Positions 33,118 through 41,526 are shown, counted from the stretch's first letter. The stretch: 64,000 bases of DNA from Gp6-AA40 sp035263125 (GCA_035263125.1 DATFRP010000082.1:49030-113029); one strand, 5' to 3'. Numbers and translations are program-made. Notes: generated by a model not told the origin, from the sequence alone.

Positions 33118-34317
33118 CTACGTGAGCTGCCCCTTCACCCACTGCAGCTCGCGCGTGACGTAGTCGACGATGTCACCGGTCTTGAGGTGGTCGGGCAACA
33201 CGTCCCACGTATATGTTTCGATCTCGAGGTGCGTCGAAAGCGGGGTCTTCTTGTGGAACGCCAGCGCCTGCTCGAGGGCGAACCTCGTGGTGCCAAACGC
33301 ACCGCCGAGATCGTCCAGGAATACCGGTACGTGGAAGTGCGTCCGCCACTCGCGCGGGCCGGGATCCTTGTAAAACGCCTCGAACGCGTCCTCGAGATTG
33401 AGAAACCACGTCGTCGTGCCGTTCTTCTTCTGACACGTCTGCGAGAGGTAGATCGTCTTGGCAAATGACTGCAGCGCATCGACTGTCTTCTGGGTCACGT
33501 CCGGCATGTAGACGGCTGCCGCTTCCTGCAGCTTGACGATCTGCACGCCGTGGTCGACGAGCTTCTGCAGCGACAGCGGGATGTCCTCGTAGCCGACGGA
33601 CTGATGGCCGATGTCGAACACCACGCCGGTGTGCTTCTTCATCGCTGCGGCGGCATCGTCCGCGTTCATGCCAGCCGCCTTCGCCAGGCGCTCCGCGGTC
33701 CGACCCGAGAAGAGATGACGCGTGAAGTACTCCACCGTTTCATCGGTGGTCTCGAGATAACACCGTGGCTCGGGCTCGAGGCCGAGCGTGACGACCTTGC
33801 CGGTCTTCTTCTCGAGCTCGACGAGGTGCTTGACGACGTCGATGACGTTGGTCGTGTAGGCCTCGACGACATCATCGCCCGTGACCCTCGGCTTGAAGCC
33901 GAGCGGCGCGCTCTGGATTGACGGATTCACACCCTCGGGCGCGAGCTCGGCGAGCAGATCGGCGACCTGTTTCGTGTAGTCGCGGCGCTCCGGCGTCCGC
34001 CAGTCGGGCTCGTAGACGTCCTCCTTGATGACCTGCTTCTTGAAGACTCCATAGACGAACGCGTTGGAGGTGTAGAGATACAGATCGTTGTCGGCGAAGA
34101 AGGTCTTGAGGTCGGCGCGTTTCGAAGGGTCGGCGGCGAGCGCTGCCGCCGAGGGCGCCGACGTCCGCAGACACACACCGAACTTCTGGTTCGGCGCGAT
34201 GCGCGCCTTCACCGCCGGCAGATACGTGTTGACGCTCTTCCAGAGCTGATCCCAATTGTCGGTCTGGTGTACGAGCGTCGAATACGTGAGGTGGCCCAGG
34301 CCCTTTCCTAAATCCAT
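33118..34317 (-). CDS. EboE-like metabolite-traffic / xylose-isomerase-like TIM barrel
   Basis: The opening GLGHLTYSTLVHQTDNWDQL and LPAVKARIAPNQKFGVCLRT are characteristic of EboE, a protein of the ebo (eustigmatophyte/bacterial operon) cluster that serves export of metabolite precursors. The remainder is a xylose-isomerase-like barrel: LGLEPEPRCYLETTDETVEY (metal Glu), GVVFDIGHQSVGYEDI (metal Asp/His), THFHVPVFLD and HLEIETYTWDVLP (last Glu). None of EboA, B, C, D or F is present nearby, so here it probably works as an isomerase or hydrolase beside the neighbouring oxidoreductases. GAGGACA precedes the ATG; 13 bases separate it from the Gfo/Idh gene. Confidence 0.8.
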   Translation of the reverse strand: MDLGKGLGHLTYSTLVHQTDNWDQLWKSVNTYLPAVKARIAPNQKFGVCLRTSAPSAAALAADPSKRADLKTFFADNDLYLYTSNAFVYGVFKKQVIKEDVYEPDWRTPERRDYTKQVADLLAELAPEGVNPSIQSAPLGFKPRVTGDDVVEAYTTNVIDVVKHLVELEKKTGKVVTLGLEPEPRCYLETTDETVEYFTRHLFSGRTAERLAKAAGMNADDAAAAMKKHTGVVFDIGHQSVGYEDIPLSLQKLVDHGVQIVKLQEAAAVYMPDVTQKTVDALQSFAKTIYLSQTCQKKNGTTTWFLNLEDAFEAFYKDPGPREWRTHFHVPVFLDDLGGAFGTTRFALEQALAFHKKTPLSTHLEIETYTWDVLPDHLKTGDIVDYVTRELQWVKGQLT

Positions 34318-34330
34318 CGATGCTTGTCCT

Positions 34331-35356
34331 CTACGACACTTTTTCGGTTTGCTTCGTGGCTGCCGATCGCACCACCGCCTCTGTCACCGCGGCGCCGTGG
34401 ATCATTTCAGCGGGGGTGATCGGGTAGGACACGCCGCCGGATGCCGCGGTCGCAAACGCTTCGAGACATGCCCGCGTGACGTCGAGGCGCGCGGCTTCCC
34501 ATGTTTCTGCGGGCCCCTTGATCGGTTGAAACTTGCAGGTGCCGAAGAGTCGCGTGCGCCGTTCTTCCGAGGACGCACCGGCAACGTGCGTCATCCCTTC
34601 CAGACGCACCCAGCCCTTCGACCCGAAGACCTGAAAGCTGAAGCCCGGACCGGTGGCGGTGATCGTGCCGAGATAGCCCGACGCGCCGTTCTTCATCCGG
34701 AACAGCATCGAGGTCGTGTCGTCGCTGTCGATCGGCACGACGCGATGGAAGCTCTGACAGTAGACCTGATCGATCTCGCCGCAGAGATCGATCATCCCGT
34801 CGATGGCGTGCACGCCCATCGGCGTGAGCCCACCGCATGGGGTTTCGTCCCTGTGCGCACGCCACGCCTCCGGCTTCAACGCCAGCGCATTCGGGAACGT
34901 CATCGTCGCTTCCACGTGCAGGACCGTACCGAGTTCGCCGCTGCGGATCTGATTTCGCAGCTTGGTCATCTCGGGATGGAAACGCCGGTTGTAGCCGAGG
35001 CCGAGCGTCACGCCCGCCTTCGTCGTCGCCGCCACCGCGGCTTCGGCATCAGCCTTGGTCAGCGCAAACGGCTTCTCACAGAAGACATGCTTGCCCGCTT
35101 TGGCCGCCGCAATCACCTGTGTCGCATGCATCGAGTGCGGTGTCGCGAGGACCACTGCGTTGACTGCCGGATCGGCGAGCAGAGCTTCATAGGATTCGGC
35201 GAGCTTCAGCTTCTGTGCGTCAACGAACGTCTTCACCTCGGGCGACACCGTTCGCGTGCTGCCGGCAACGAATCTGATGGTGCCGTTGTCACTTTGAACG
35301 GATTCGACCAGCGTGCGACCCCACCAGCCCATGCCAACAATCGCCGCGTGGATCAA
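34331..35356 (-). CDS. Gfo/Idh/MocA family oxidoreductase
   Basis: An NAD(P)-dependent sugar or inositol dehydrogenase-like protein. The N-terminal Rossmann fold starts IHAAIVGMGWWGRTLVESVQ; the family motif EKP is in KHVFCEKPFALT; GLGYNRRFHPEM and GGLTPMGVHAIDGMIDLCGE follow (active-site region). The start is TTG with GAGG before it. It sits between the MetE-like and EboE-like genes and probably oxidises an intermediate that the TIM-barrel protein then handles. Confidence 0.9.
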   Translation of the reverse strand: MIHAAIVGMGWWGRTLVESVQSDNGTIRFVAGSTRTVSPEVKTFVDAQKLKLAESYEALLADPAVNAVVLATPHSMHATQVIAAAKAGKHVFCEKPFALTKADAEAAVAATTKAGVTLGLGYNRRFHPEMTKLRNQIRSGELGTVLHVEATMTFPNALALKPEAWRAHRDETPCGGLTPMGVHAIDGMIDLCGEIDQVYCQSFHRVVPIDSDDTTSMLFRMKNGASGYLGTITATGPGFSFQVFGSKGWVRLEGMTHVAGASSEERRTRLFGTCKFQPIKGPAETWEAARLDVTRACLEAFATAASGGVSYPITPAEMIHGAAVTEAVVRSAATKQTEKVS

Positions 35357-35369
35357 TTCGTGCCTCTTC

Positions 35370-35457
35370 GCCGGGTCTAAAGACCCGGCCTACATTGTCA
35401 GAGTCCGTCCCCGAAGATCAGTGTAGGCCGGGCCTTTTTAGGCCCGGCGTGATCTTC
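35370..35457. repeat. Head-to-head pair of GGCC-TACA palindromes
   Basis: GCCGGGTCT-AA-AGACCCGGC (35370-35389) is followed by CTACA; TGTAG then precedes GCCGGGCCT-TTTT-AGGCCCGGC (35427-35448). The two are in opposite orientation. The second is extended by GAAGATCA/TGATCTTC (35413-35420, 35450-35457). They separate the MetE-like and Gfo/Idh genes and could act as a partial terminator or RNA processing site. Confidence 0.65.
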
Positions 35458-35464
35458 GAACCAA

Positions 35465-36646
35465 CTATGCCGTGCGAATGAGAGAGAACTTCGGATCGGC
35501 TCCGAGGCTCTCCGTGACCGGCAGCCCCAGCTCCTTCTTCACGATGTTGGCGCCCTGCACCAGCGCCACCATCTTGTAGAACGCGTGACGCCGGCTCATG
35601 CCCTCGCGGCCCATGCCGCAGTCCGAGCTGAGAATGAGGCGCTCGGCCGGGATCACTTTCAACGCCTGGCGAATCAGATCCGCGACCTCGGTCGGCGATT
35701 CCACCTGCAGCGTGTGGTGGTCGATCGCGCCGATGCACACCTTCATGCCGGTGATGGCTTTGCCCACCGCCTCCAGGTCCTGCGCATTCGAGCTCTTCAT
35801 CTCGAATGTGATCACGTCGGCATCAACCTGATTGAGCAGGTCGAGCGCGGGCTTGTAGGTCTGGACGCTGCCGAACATCCGCTGCTGCGACGGGTTGCCC
35901 CAGCAGGTGTGGCACCATACTTCGGTCTTCGCGCGCAGCCCTTTGACCGTGTTGTTGAACACCTTCAGCATGAACTCGGGGTTGATCACCTTGTCCACGT
36001 AGTTGCGCGCCGCCAGCAGATGGATCTGCGGCTCTTCCATCTGAATCACCTGGCAGCCGGCGTCCGCCAGATCGTGCAGTTCCTCGTTGAACGCATCGCT
36101 CAGGGCCATGATGCGTTCAGGCAGGCTTTTGTAGTGTTCGTCCTGCACCGCGAACGCCACCAGCTCGGGCGTCACCGTCCCGAACTTCACGGGCCTGGTC
36201 GTCATCCGCTGGGCGGCCTTGAACAGCTCTGCATACTGCATCTCGCCGCGTCCCACCGCTCCCACCAGCTTGGGCATCACCCGGGCTTCGAGGTAGTCGT
36301 GCAGGATGTGCCCGCGGGGAAACGCAATCCCGCCGGCGCCGACCTTGGCCAGCTTCGGATGCTGCGTTTCAAACCCGCTCATGTGATGCGGCGGATAGCT
36401 GGTCCAGCTCTGGCCACCGATGTCCTGATCGAATCGGCAGTCCCCGTCCGTGACGATGTCCAGGCCGGCCACTTCCTGCTCGCGCAGATATACGGACAGC
36501 GCGTCCACGTACTGCTCGCGAAAGCGCGACGTCACCATCGCGTCCAGAAACGAGCGCGTCCCCAGGTTTTCCGTATACCAACTCGGACGCGGCAGCGAGC
36601 CGGTGATCGTCGTCGGGAGCATCAGCCCCGCAGTCGCTTTCAGCAT
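35465..36646 (-). CDS. MetE-C-like cobalamin-independent methionine synthase family protein
   Basis: A 393-residue protein corresponding to the C-terminal half of MetE. The start TTITGSLPRPSWY, TDGDCRFDQDIGG, QMEEPQIHLLAARNYVD, the zinc block EVWCHTCWGNPSQQ (His-x-Cys), DVITFEMKSSN and LSSDCGMGREGMS (zinc Cys) are all present. Stand-alone MetE-C proteins transfer methyl or alkyl groups between thiols and include the epoxyalkane:coenzyme-M transferase branch, so methionine synthesis cannot be assumed. It heads the four-gene run that continues with Gfo/Idh, EboE-like and dehydrogenase genes, 108 bases upstream of the next one. Confidence 0.87.
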   Translation of the reverse strand: MLKATAGLMLPTTITGSLPRPSWYTENLGTRSFLDAMVTSRFREQYVDALSVYLREQEVAGLDIVTDGDCRFDQDIGGQSWTSYPPHHMSGFETQHPKLAKVGAGGIAFPRGHILHDYLEARVMPKLVGAVGRGEMQYAELFKAAQRMTTRPVKFGTVTPELVAFAVQDEHYKSLPERIMALSDAFNEELHDLADAGCQVIQMEEPQIHLLAARNYVDKVINPEFMLKVFNNTVKGLRAKTEVWCHTCWGNPSQQRMFGSVQTYKPALDLLNQVDADVITFEMKSSNAQDLEAVGKAITGMKVCIGAIDHHTLQVESPTEVADLIRQALKVIPAERLILSSDCGMGREGMSRRHAFYKMVALVQGANIVKKELGLPVTESLGADPKFSLIRTA

Positions 36647-36693
36647 TCGTGTGTCTCCAACGGTTGATACAACCTTTCGACAGTACTACGAAA

Positions 36694-36785
36694 AAGCAGG
36701 AATCAGGAAGCAGGAATCAGGAAGCGGCTCTGGGCCAGCCCTGAATCCAAGCTCAGGGCGGCATCGCGATTTCTGATTCCTTCGT
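36694..36785. repeat. AGGAATC/AGGAAGC heptad array upstream of NamZ gene
   Basis: The words AGCAGGA and ATCAGGA alternate with a strict 7-base step (36695-36725), followed by CTGGGCCAGCCCTGAATCC and the inverted GATTCC near 36774. The array occupies the divergent promoter region between the MetE-like and NamZ genes. Confidence 0.65.
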
Positions 36786-36806
36786 GTGGTGCCGATAATT
36801 GGATCG

Positions 36807-37967
36807 ATGGTGAGACTCGGCTCGGATCTTCTCTTTTCCTCTTCACGTCTCAAAGGCGCGCGGATCGGAGTTGTTTGCAATCACGCGTCGGTCGATCGGG
36901 GATTCCTCCACGTGCTGGATCGCATCGGGTCGACGCCGGGCGTGACGCTCGCGGCCATCTTCGGACCGCAGCACGGCTTCCGGTCCGACGTGCAGGACAA
37001 CATGGTCGAGACGCCACACATCGACGACCCGGGACGACGGGTCCCGATCTACTCGCTCTACAGTGAGACGCGCGAACCGACCGCCGGGATGCTGAAGGGC
37101 ATCGATGCGCTCGTCATCGACCTGCAGGACATCGGCGCGCGCATCTACACCTACATCTACACGATGGCCAACTGCCTGCGGGGCGGAAAGCGGCACGGCG
37201 TGCCGGTCATCATCTGCGACCGTCCGAACCCGATTGGCGGCGTCGACGTCGAGGGCGCGACGCTCGTGCCCGGATTCGAGTCGTTTGTGGGCCAGTTCCC
37301 GATTCCAATGCGCCACGGGATGACGATCGGTGAGCTCGCCCGGCTGTTCAACGAGCACTTTGCGATCGGCGCACAGCTCGAGGTCGTCATGATGGAAGGA
37401 TGGCGGCGCGACATGTACGCCGACGCGACCGGCCTTCCCTGGGTGATGCCATCGCCCAACATGCCGACACTCGACACGGCGATCGTGTATCCAGGCACCG
37501 TCCTCTTCGAAGGCATCATGCTCTCCGAGGGGCGCGGCACCACGAGACCCTTCGAACTGGTCGGCGCACCCTGGATCGAGGCCGAGCGATTCGCGCGCGA
37601 CATGAACGCGCTGCAGCTGCCTGGCGCCTTCTTTCGCCCGGCAGTATTCGAGCCGACGTTCCAGAAGCATGCGAAGCAGCCGTGCGGCGGCTGCCAGATC
37701 CATGTCACCGACCGCGCCGCGTTTCGACCCGTCCTCACCGGTGTCGCACTCGCGGCGATGTTTCACAAGACCAACCCGTCGAAGTTCGCCTGGCGCCAGC
37801 CGCCGTACGAGTACGAACACGACAAGATGCCAATAGACATCCTGGCGGGATCAGAGAAGCTCAGACAGCAGATTGAAGCGGGAGTGCCGGCTTCTGAGAT
37901 CGCCTCGGGTTGGAAGGAGGACGAGGGCGCGTTCGGGAGGCTGCGGCAGAAGTACCTGCTCTACTAG
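36807..37967 (+). CDS. namZ: DUF1343/NamZ-like exo-beta-N-acetylmuramidase
   Basis: The protein matches DUF1343, the NamZ family that releases N-acetylmuramic acid from peptidoglycan fragments. Typical blocks are GARIGVVCNHASVDRGFLHV, AAIFGPQHGFRSDVQDNM, VPIYSLYSETREPTAGML, IDLQDIGARIYTYIYTM, VIICDRPNPIGG and the C-terminal KFAWRQPPYEYEHDKMPIDI. No signal peptide is visible, so it would act in the cytoplasm or leave by another route. ATG 36807 is chosen because GATAAT (36793-36798) ends 8 bases before it and no ribosome site exists, which fits a leaderless transcript; GTG 36786 would be the alternative. Confidence 0.9.
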   Translation: MVRLGSDLLFSSSRLKGARIGVVCNHASVDRGFLHVLDRIGSTPGVTLAAIFGPQHGFRSDVQDNMVETPHIDDPGRRVPIYSLYSETREPTAGMLKGIDALVIDLQDIGARIYTYIYTMANCLRGGKRHGVPVIICDRPNPIGGVDVEGATLVPGFESFVGQFPIPMRHGMTIGELARLFNEHFAIGAQLEVVMMEGWRRDMYADATGLPWVMPSPNMPTLDTAIVYPGTVLFEGIMLSEGRGTTRPFELVGAPWIEAERFARDMNALQLPGAFFRPAVFEPTFQKHAKQPCGGCQIHVTDRAAFRPVLTGVALAAMFHKTNPSKFAWRQPPYEYEHDKMPIDILAGSEKLRQQIEAGVPASEIASGWKEDEGAFGRLRQKYLLY

Positions 37968-38070
37968 GAATCAGGAAGCAGGAATCGGGATGCAGGCCTG
38001 GGCCAGGATGCACCATGCCAGGAATCAGGATGCAGGAAGCAGGATGCAGGCCTGAGTCAAGTGTCAGGCA
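37968..38070. repeat. AGGAATC/AGGATGC heptad array (left of four-helix-bundle gene)
   Basis: From the NamZ stop onward the sequence is built of GGAATCA, GGAAGCA, GGATGCA and GGCCTG words with a 7-base step. The reverse complement of the same words forms the array at 38580-38720, so the two enclose the small gene between them. The bases 38071-38191 show no other feature. Confidence 0.7.
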
Positions 38071-38191
38071 CAAGGAACCAGCCTGCGAGTGATCGCAAGA
38101 ACTGCGTACTTCGGCCGCCCGCGTAGTTGCAAAAACCGCGATTTGGCGGACCCATTCAAGTTGTTTCCGAGGAAAGTAAAGCGGCATAGCG

Positions 38192-38211
38192 CATGCCTTC
38201 CTCGAGGCATG
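38192..38211 (+). promoter_or_regulatory. Hairpin covering ribosome site and start codon
   Basis: CATGCCT-TCCTCG-AGGCATG is a perfect 7-bp inverted repeat. Its right arm contains the GAGG of the ribosome site and the ATG at 38209, so the folded RNA would hide the start of the four-helix-bundle gene. Confidence 0.55.
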
Positions 38212-38577
38212 ACCAACATCCCATCCTTCCGTGATCTTGTAGTGTGGCAGAAGTCGATGGACCTGGCGGTTCGGTGCTACAAGACCGCCCGCAGACTGCC
38301 GATGCAGGACCAGATGGTCCTTGGCTATCAGATCCGCAAGTCGTCGGTGTCGATGCCATCGAACATTGCTGAAGGCAAAAGTCGTCACTCGACGGCTCAC
38401 TACATCCAACATCTCTGGACTGCGCATGGCTCTGGCGCGGAACTCGAGACGCAACTCGAACTCGGCGCCCGAATTGAGATCATTCCAGCGGATCAGGCCG
38501 ACGTGCTGATCAGAGACGCCCAGGAAGTTGGGCGAATGCTGAACGGTTTGATTCGATCGCTCGAACCGGAGCAGTGA
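38209..38577 (+). CDS. Four-helix-bundle protein (23S rRNA intervening-sequence / S23-Avd type)
   Basis: A 122-residue helical protein with the family blocks MTNIPSFRDLVVWQKSMDLA, LGYQIRKSSVSMPSNIAEGK and AHGSGAELETQLELGARIEI. Such proteins are pentameric RNA/DNA-binding bundles first seen in 23S rRNA insertions and, as Avd, in diversity-generating retroelements; no reverse transcriptase or rRNA is near. They are frequent stand-alone ORFs in Acidobacteria genomes. The gene is enclosed by two inverted AGGAATC arrays and its start lies in a hairpin. The longer in-frame lead (from 38089) looks non-coding. Confidence 0.82.
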   Translation: MTNIPSFRDLVVWQKSMDLAVRCYKTARRLPMQDQMVLGYQIRKSSVSMPSNIAEGKSRHSTAHYIQHLWTAHGSGAELETQLELGARIEIIPADQADVLIRDAQEVGRMLNGLIRSLEPEQ

Positions 38578-38579
38578 AC

Positions 38580-38720
38580 AACGCGGGAAGCAGGATTCGG
38601 GATTCAGTCTTGGGCAAAGTCCCAGGAATCAGGCAGGCATCAGGGCCGCATCCTGATTCCTGCTTCCTGCATCCTGGCTCAGGACTGCATCCCGATTCCT
38701 GCATCCTGATTCCTTCTGCG
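38580..38720. repeat. AGGATTC / GCATCCTGATTCC heptad array (right of four-helix-bundle gene)
   Basis: The left third has GGAAGCAGGATTCGGGATTC, the right two thirds are the opposite strand words (CATCCTGATTCCTGCTTCCT). Together they can fold on themselves or pair with the array at 37968. The array ends at the LOG gene stop. Confidence 0.7.
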
Positions 38721-39578
38721 TCAGGACCTGGTCTTCGCAATCCCTGGCATCGGATGTTCTTCCGTCAGCGCCTCGAGATGATGCGTCGTCAAATGCAGTT
38801 TCAAGTACTCGAACGCCTGCTCCGGTGAATCGGCGCGCGTCACCAGATTCATATCTGCCGGACTGATCGCACCCCACTCGGCCATCGGCTCCAGGTTCAG
38901 AATGGCATCCCAGTACTCGGTGCCGTACAGAATGATCTGAATCTGCTTCGCCAGCTTCTCAGTCTGCATCAAGGTCAGGATCTCGAACATCTCATCGAGC
39001 GTGCCGAACCCGCCCGGGAAAATCACGAGTGCCTTGGCGAGGTACGCAAACCAGAACTTGCGCATGAAGAAGTAGTGGAACTCGAAGTGCAGCCCGTCGG
39101 TGATGAAACGGTTTGCGCCCTGCTCGAACGGCAGGCGGATGTTGAGACCGATCGTCTTGCCGCCGGCTTCGTATGCGCCGCGGTTTGCCGCTTCCATGAT
39201 CCCCGGACCACCGCCCGACGTGACGACGAAGCGGTGATGCAGGTCGCCGAGCGTGCGCGTCCACTGGGTCAGCAGATAGGCGAGCTTCCGTGCGTCCTCG
39301 TAGTACTTCGACCACTCCACCGCTTTGCGCCCGCGCGCCAGATGCTCGTTGACGGCGCTCTCCGATACGCCGAAGCGACGCTCGAGCCGCTCGAGCGCCT
39401 GCTCCGCATACTCGCGGCTGTGGATGCGGGCCGATCCGAAGAAGACGACTGTGTCCTGAATCTTCTGATCCTGGAAACGGCGCAGCGGCTCGATGTACTC
39501 GGCGAGGATCCGGAGCGGGCGGGCTTCTTCGCTCTCGAGGAACTCGTGGTCTCGGTACGCAAGCGGTTGAGGGTGCAT
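38721..39578 (-). CDS. LOG family (TIGR00730-like) Rossmann protein
   Basis: A lysine-decarboxylase-like LOG protein. The signature GGGPGIMEAANRGAYEAGG and PGGFGTLDEMFEILTLMQT are exact for cytokinin-type phosphoribohydrolases. The protein also carries an N-terminal extension of ~40 residues (LRILAEYIEPLRRFQDQKIQ), as in the longer bacterial type. It cleaves ribose 5-phosphate from a nucleotide such as AMP. It follows the SRPBCC gene by 11 bases in the pyk operon. Confidence 0.9.
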   Translation of the reverse strand: MHPQPLAYRDHEFLESEEARPLRILAEYIEPLRRFQDQKIQDTVVFFGSARIHSREYAEQALERLERRFGVSESAVNEHLARGRKAVEWSKYYEDARKLAYLLTQWTRTLGDLHHRFVVTSGGGPGIMEAANRGAYEAGGKTIGLNIRLPFEQGANRFITDGLHFEFHYFFMRKFWFAYLAKALVIFPGGFGTLDEMFEILTLMQTEKLAKQIQIILYGTEYWDAILNLEPMAEWGAISPADMNLVTRADSPEQAFEYLKLHLTTHHLEALTEEHPMPGIAKTRS

Positions 39579-39589
39579 GTCGGCGTGTC

Positions 39590-40054
39590 TCAGTCCTTCC
39601 GGTGGGATTCGGCGTACTGTTTCAGATCCTCGAGCGCCAGCGTGAAGCCGGTGGCGATGAGCTCGTAGTAGCGCGACCAGCGCGGGCTCGAGTCCCAGCC
39701 GGACTGCCGGACCTTCAGCACCGTGCGCTGGCCGACGAGCGCGCAGCTCGCTTCGAGCGCCATCGGCCCGACGGGATCGCCGTCAGGGGGCAGCCAGTGC
39801 GCATCGGCGATGAAGAACTCGCGGCCAGCTTTGAACTCGACGACCGTGCCGCGGAACGCGCCACCGAGGCGACCGAGCACATCGTCCTTCCATTCAGTCG
39901 GCTCCCACTCGAGGGCATACACGCCGAGCGGACGGGGCACGCACAACGATCGCGTCACATGCCACCACGTGGACAACGCATCGTGATCGAAGAAGGCGTC
40001 GAGCACCGCCGCGGGCGGTGCCTGGATTGTGAGGCTGTGGGCAAACTCTCGCAT
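39590..40054 (-). CDS. SRPBCC (START/AHSA1-like) protein
   Basis: A 154-residue helix-grip protein. It opens SLTIQAPPAAVLDAFFDHDA and STWWHVTRS, continues with LGRLGGAFRGTVVEFKAGRE, and ends in the long helix WSRYYELIATGFTLALEDLK, as in AHSA1/polyketide-cyclase-like folds. The ligand is unknown. It lies 16 bases after pyruvate kinase and 11 before the LOG gene, so the three are probably one transcript. Confidence 0.85.
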   Translation of the reverse strand: MREFAHSLTIQAPPAAVLDAFFDHDALSTWWHVTRSLCVPRPLGVYALEWEPTEWKDDVLGRLGGAFRGTVVEFKAGREFFIADAHWLPPDGDPVGPMALEASCALVGQRTVLKVRQSGWDSSPRWSRYYELIATGFTLALEDLKQYAESHRKD

Positions 40055-40070
40055 CGTATCTGGAACCGGA

Positions 40071-41486
40071 TTAGACCCGTTGAATCTTGACGATATTCGT
40101 CGGCCCGGGCGTCAGGTCGGGGGTGATGTTGACGAGGACGATGAGCGCCCCCGCCTCGATCAGGCCACGTGAGACGAGGTCGGCGCCGACCCGGCTTGCC
40201 GCATCGGCCACGTCACCGGACAAATCGCTCAACACCGGCACGACGCCCCACGCGAGCGTCAGCCGACGCGCCACGCGTTCGTCTTCGGTCGCGGCGAATA
40301 TCGTACCGTGCGGACGCAGGGCAGAGAGCACCCGTGCTGTCTGCCCGCCGCGCGTCATCGCCACGATTCCGGCTGCATCGCTCTGCTCGGCCAGCGTGAC
40401 CGCCGCTTCACACACGGCGTGCCAGTGGCCGCTCCACTTCCGCGGCGTTTCGGGCTCACGCGTTCGGATGGCGGGGACCTTTTCCGCATCACGAATGACG
40501 AGATCCAGCGTCTGCGCCGCCTTGACCGGATACGAGCCGGCCGCCGTCTCTCCAGCCAGCATGATCGCATCCACGCTGTCATCGACGGCGTTGGCCGCAT
40601 CGCTGACCTCGGCGCGTGTCGGTCGCGGCTCCGTCCGCATCGACTCGAGGACCTGCGTCGCCAGGATCACCGGGACCTCGAGCGACCGTCCCCAATGCGT
40701 GATCGCCTTCTGCACACGCGGCACGCTCTCGAGCGGCAGCTCGAGCCCCAGATCGCCGCGCGCGACCATCACTGCGTCGCTTTCCTGGACGATCTCCTCG
40801 AGACGGGCGATCGCTTCAGGGCGCTCGAGCTTCGCGACGAGCGGAATCTCTGGCGCCCCGGCCTCCCGCAGCAGCGATCGCGCCTGGCGCAGCACCGCTG
40901 CGCTCTGCACGAAACTGAGCGCGATGAAGTCCACACCTGCTTTCGCGCCGAAGCGGAGATCCTGCACGTCCTTGTCGGTCATCCCCGTGGTGGGCAGCTC
41001 GACTCCGGGTGCGTTGATCCCCTTGTGCTCGCCAAGCGTACCGCCATCCACGACCGTGGTTCGCAGCTCGGTCGCACTCACCTCGTCGACGCGAAGTTGA
41101 ATATGGCCATCATCGAGCAGCAGCATGCCACCCGGCTTGACCGCTTTGGGAAGCTCGGCATAGGTCGTCGACACGCGGCCCGGCTCGCCCGGAAAATCGC
41201 CGACGACGATCCGCAGCGCGTCGCCCGGTGACAGCGTGATCGCGGCACCATGCGTCAACGTGCCCGTCCGGATCTTGGGGCCACTCAGATCCTGGAGCAG
41301 CGCGACGATGCGGCCGCTGTCGCGTGCGGCGGCACGAACCCGTTCGATCACTTCGCCATGACGCTCCCTCGTGCCGTGCGAGAAATTGAGACGGAACACG
41401 TCCACGCCGGCCGCAATGAGCGCCTTGATCGAGGATGCACTGTCGGAGGCCGGTCCGAGCGTCGCGATGATCTTCGTCTTGCGCAT
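40071..41486 (-). CDS. pyk: Pyruvate kinase
   Basis: A full-length 471-residue pyruvate kinase. It starts MRKTKIIATLGPAS, then VDVFRLNFSHG, the Lys of the catalytic domain in PLVAKLERPEA, VMVARGDLGLELPLE, ILATQVLESM (family signature) and DAIMLAGETAAGSYPVKAA. The C-terminal domain has the GGQTARVLSALRP motif. It makes ATP and pyruvate from phosphoenolpyruvate. The ATG has no ribosome site; TATAAC on the minus strand ends about 6 bases before it, so the mRNA is probably leaderless. Confidence 0.97.
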   Translation of the reverse strand: MRKTKIIATLGPASDSASSIKALIAAGVDVFRLNFSHGTRERHGEVIERVRAAARDSGRIVALLQDLSGPKIRTGTLTHGAAITLSPGDALRIVVGDFPGEPGRVSTTYAELPKAVKPGGMLLLDDGHIQLRVDEVSATELRTTVVDGGTLGEHKGINAPGVELPTTGMTDKDVQDLRFGAKAGVDFIALSFVQSAAVLRQARSLLREAGAPEIPLVAKLERPEAIARLEEIVQESDAVMVARGDLGLELPLESVPRVQKAITHWGRSLEVPVILATQVLESMRTEPRPTRAEVSDAANAVDDSVDAIMLAGETAAGSYPVKAAQTLDLVIRDAEKVPAIRTREPETPRKWSGHWHAVCEAAVTLAEQSDAAGIVAMTRGGQTARVLSALRPHGTIFAATEDERVARRLTLAWGVVPVLSDLSGDVADAASRVGADLVSRGLIEAGALIVLVNITPDLTPGPTNIVKIQRV

Positions 41487-41491
41487 GGAGA

Positions 41492-41497
41492 GTTATA
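41492..41497 (-). promoter_or_regulatory. -10 element of a leaderless pyk promoter
   Basis: Read on the minus strand the sequence is CCCTATAACTCTCCATG; TATAAC ends 5 bases before the pyk ATG (41486), too close for a leader with a ribosome site. No clear -35 is seen. The divergent small gene at 41527 shares this 40-base gap. Confidence 0.4.
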
Positions 41498-41526
41498 GGG
41501 TACTGTACGGTTATGTGGTGCCTTCG

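Noticed and set aside
37968..38720. Possible CRISPR array
   Set aside because: Units are 7 bases long and degenerate, without spacers of constant length, and no cas genes are near.
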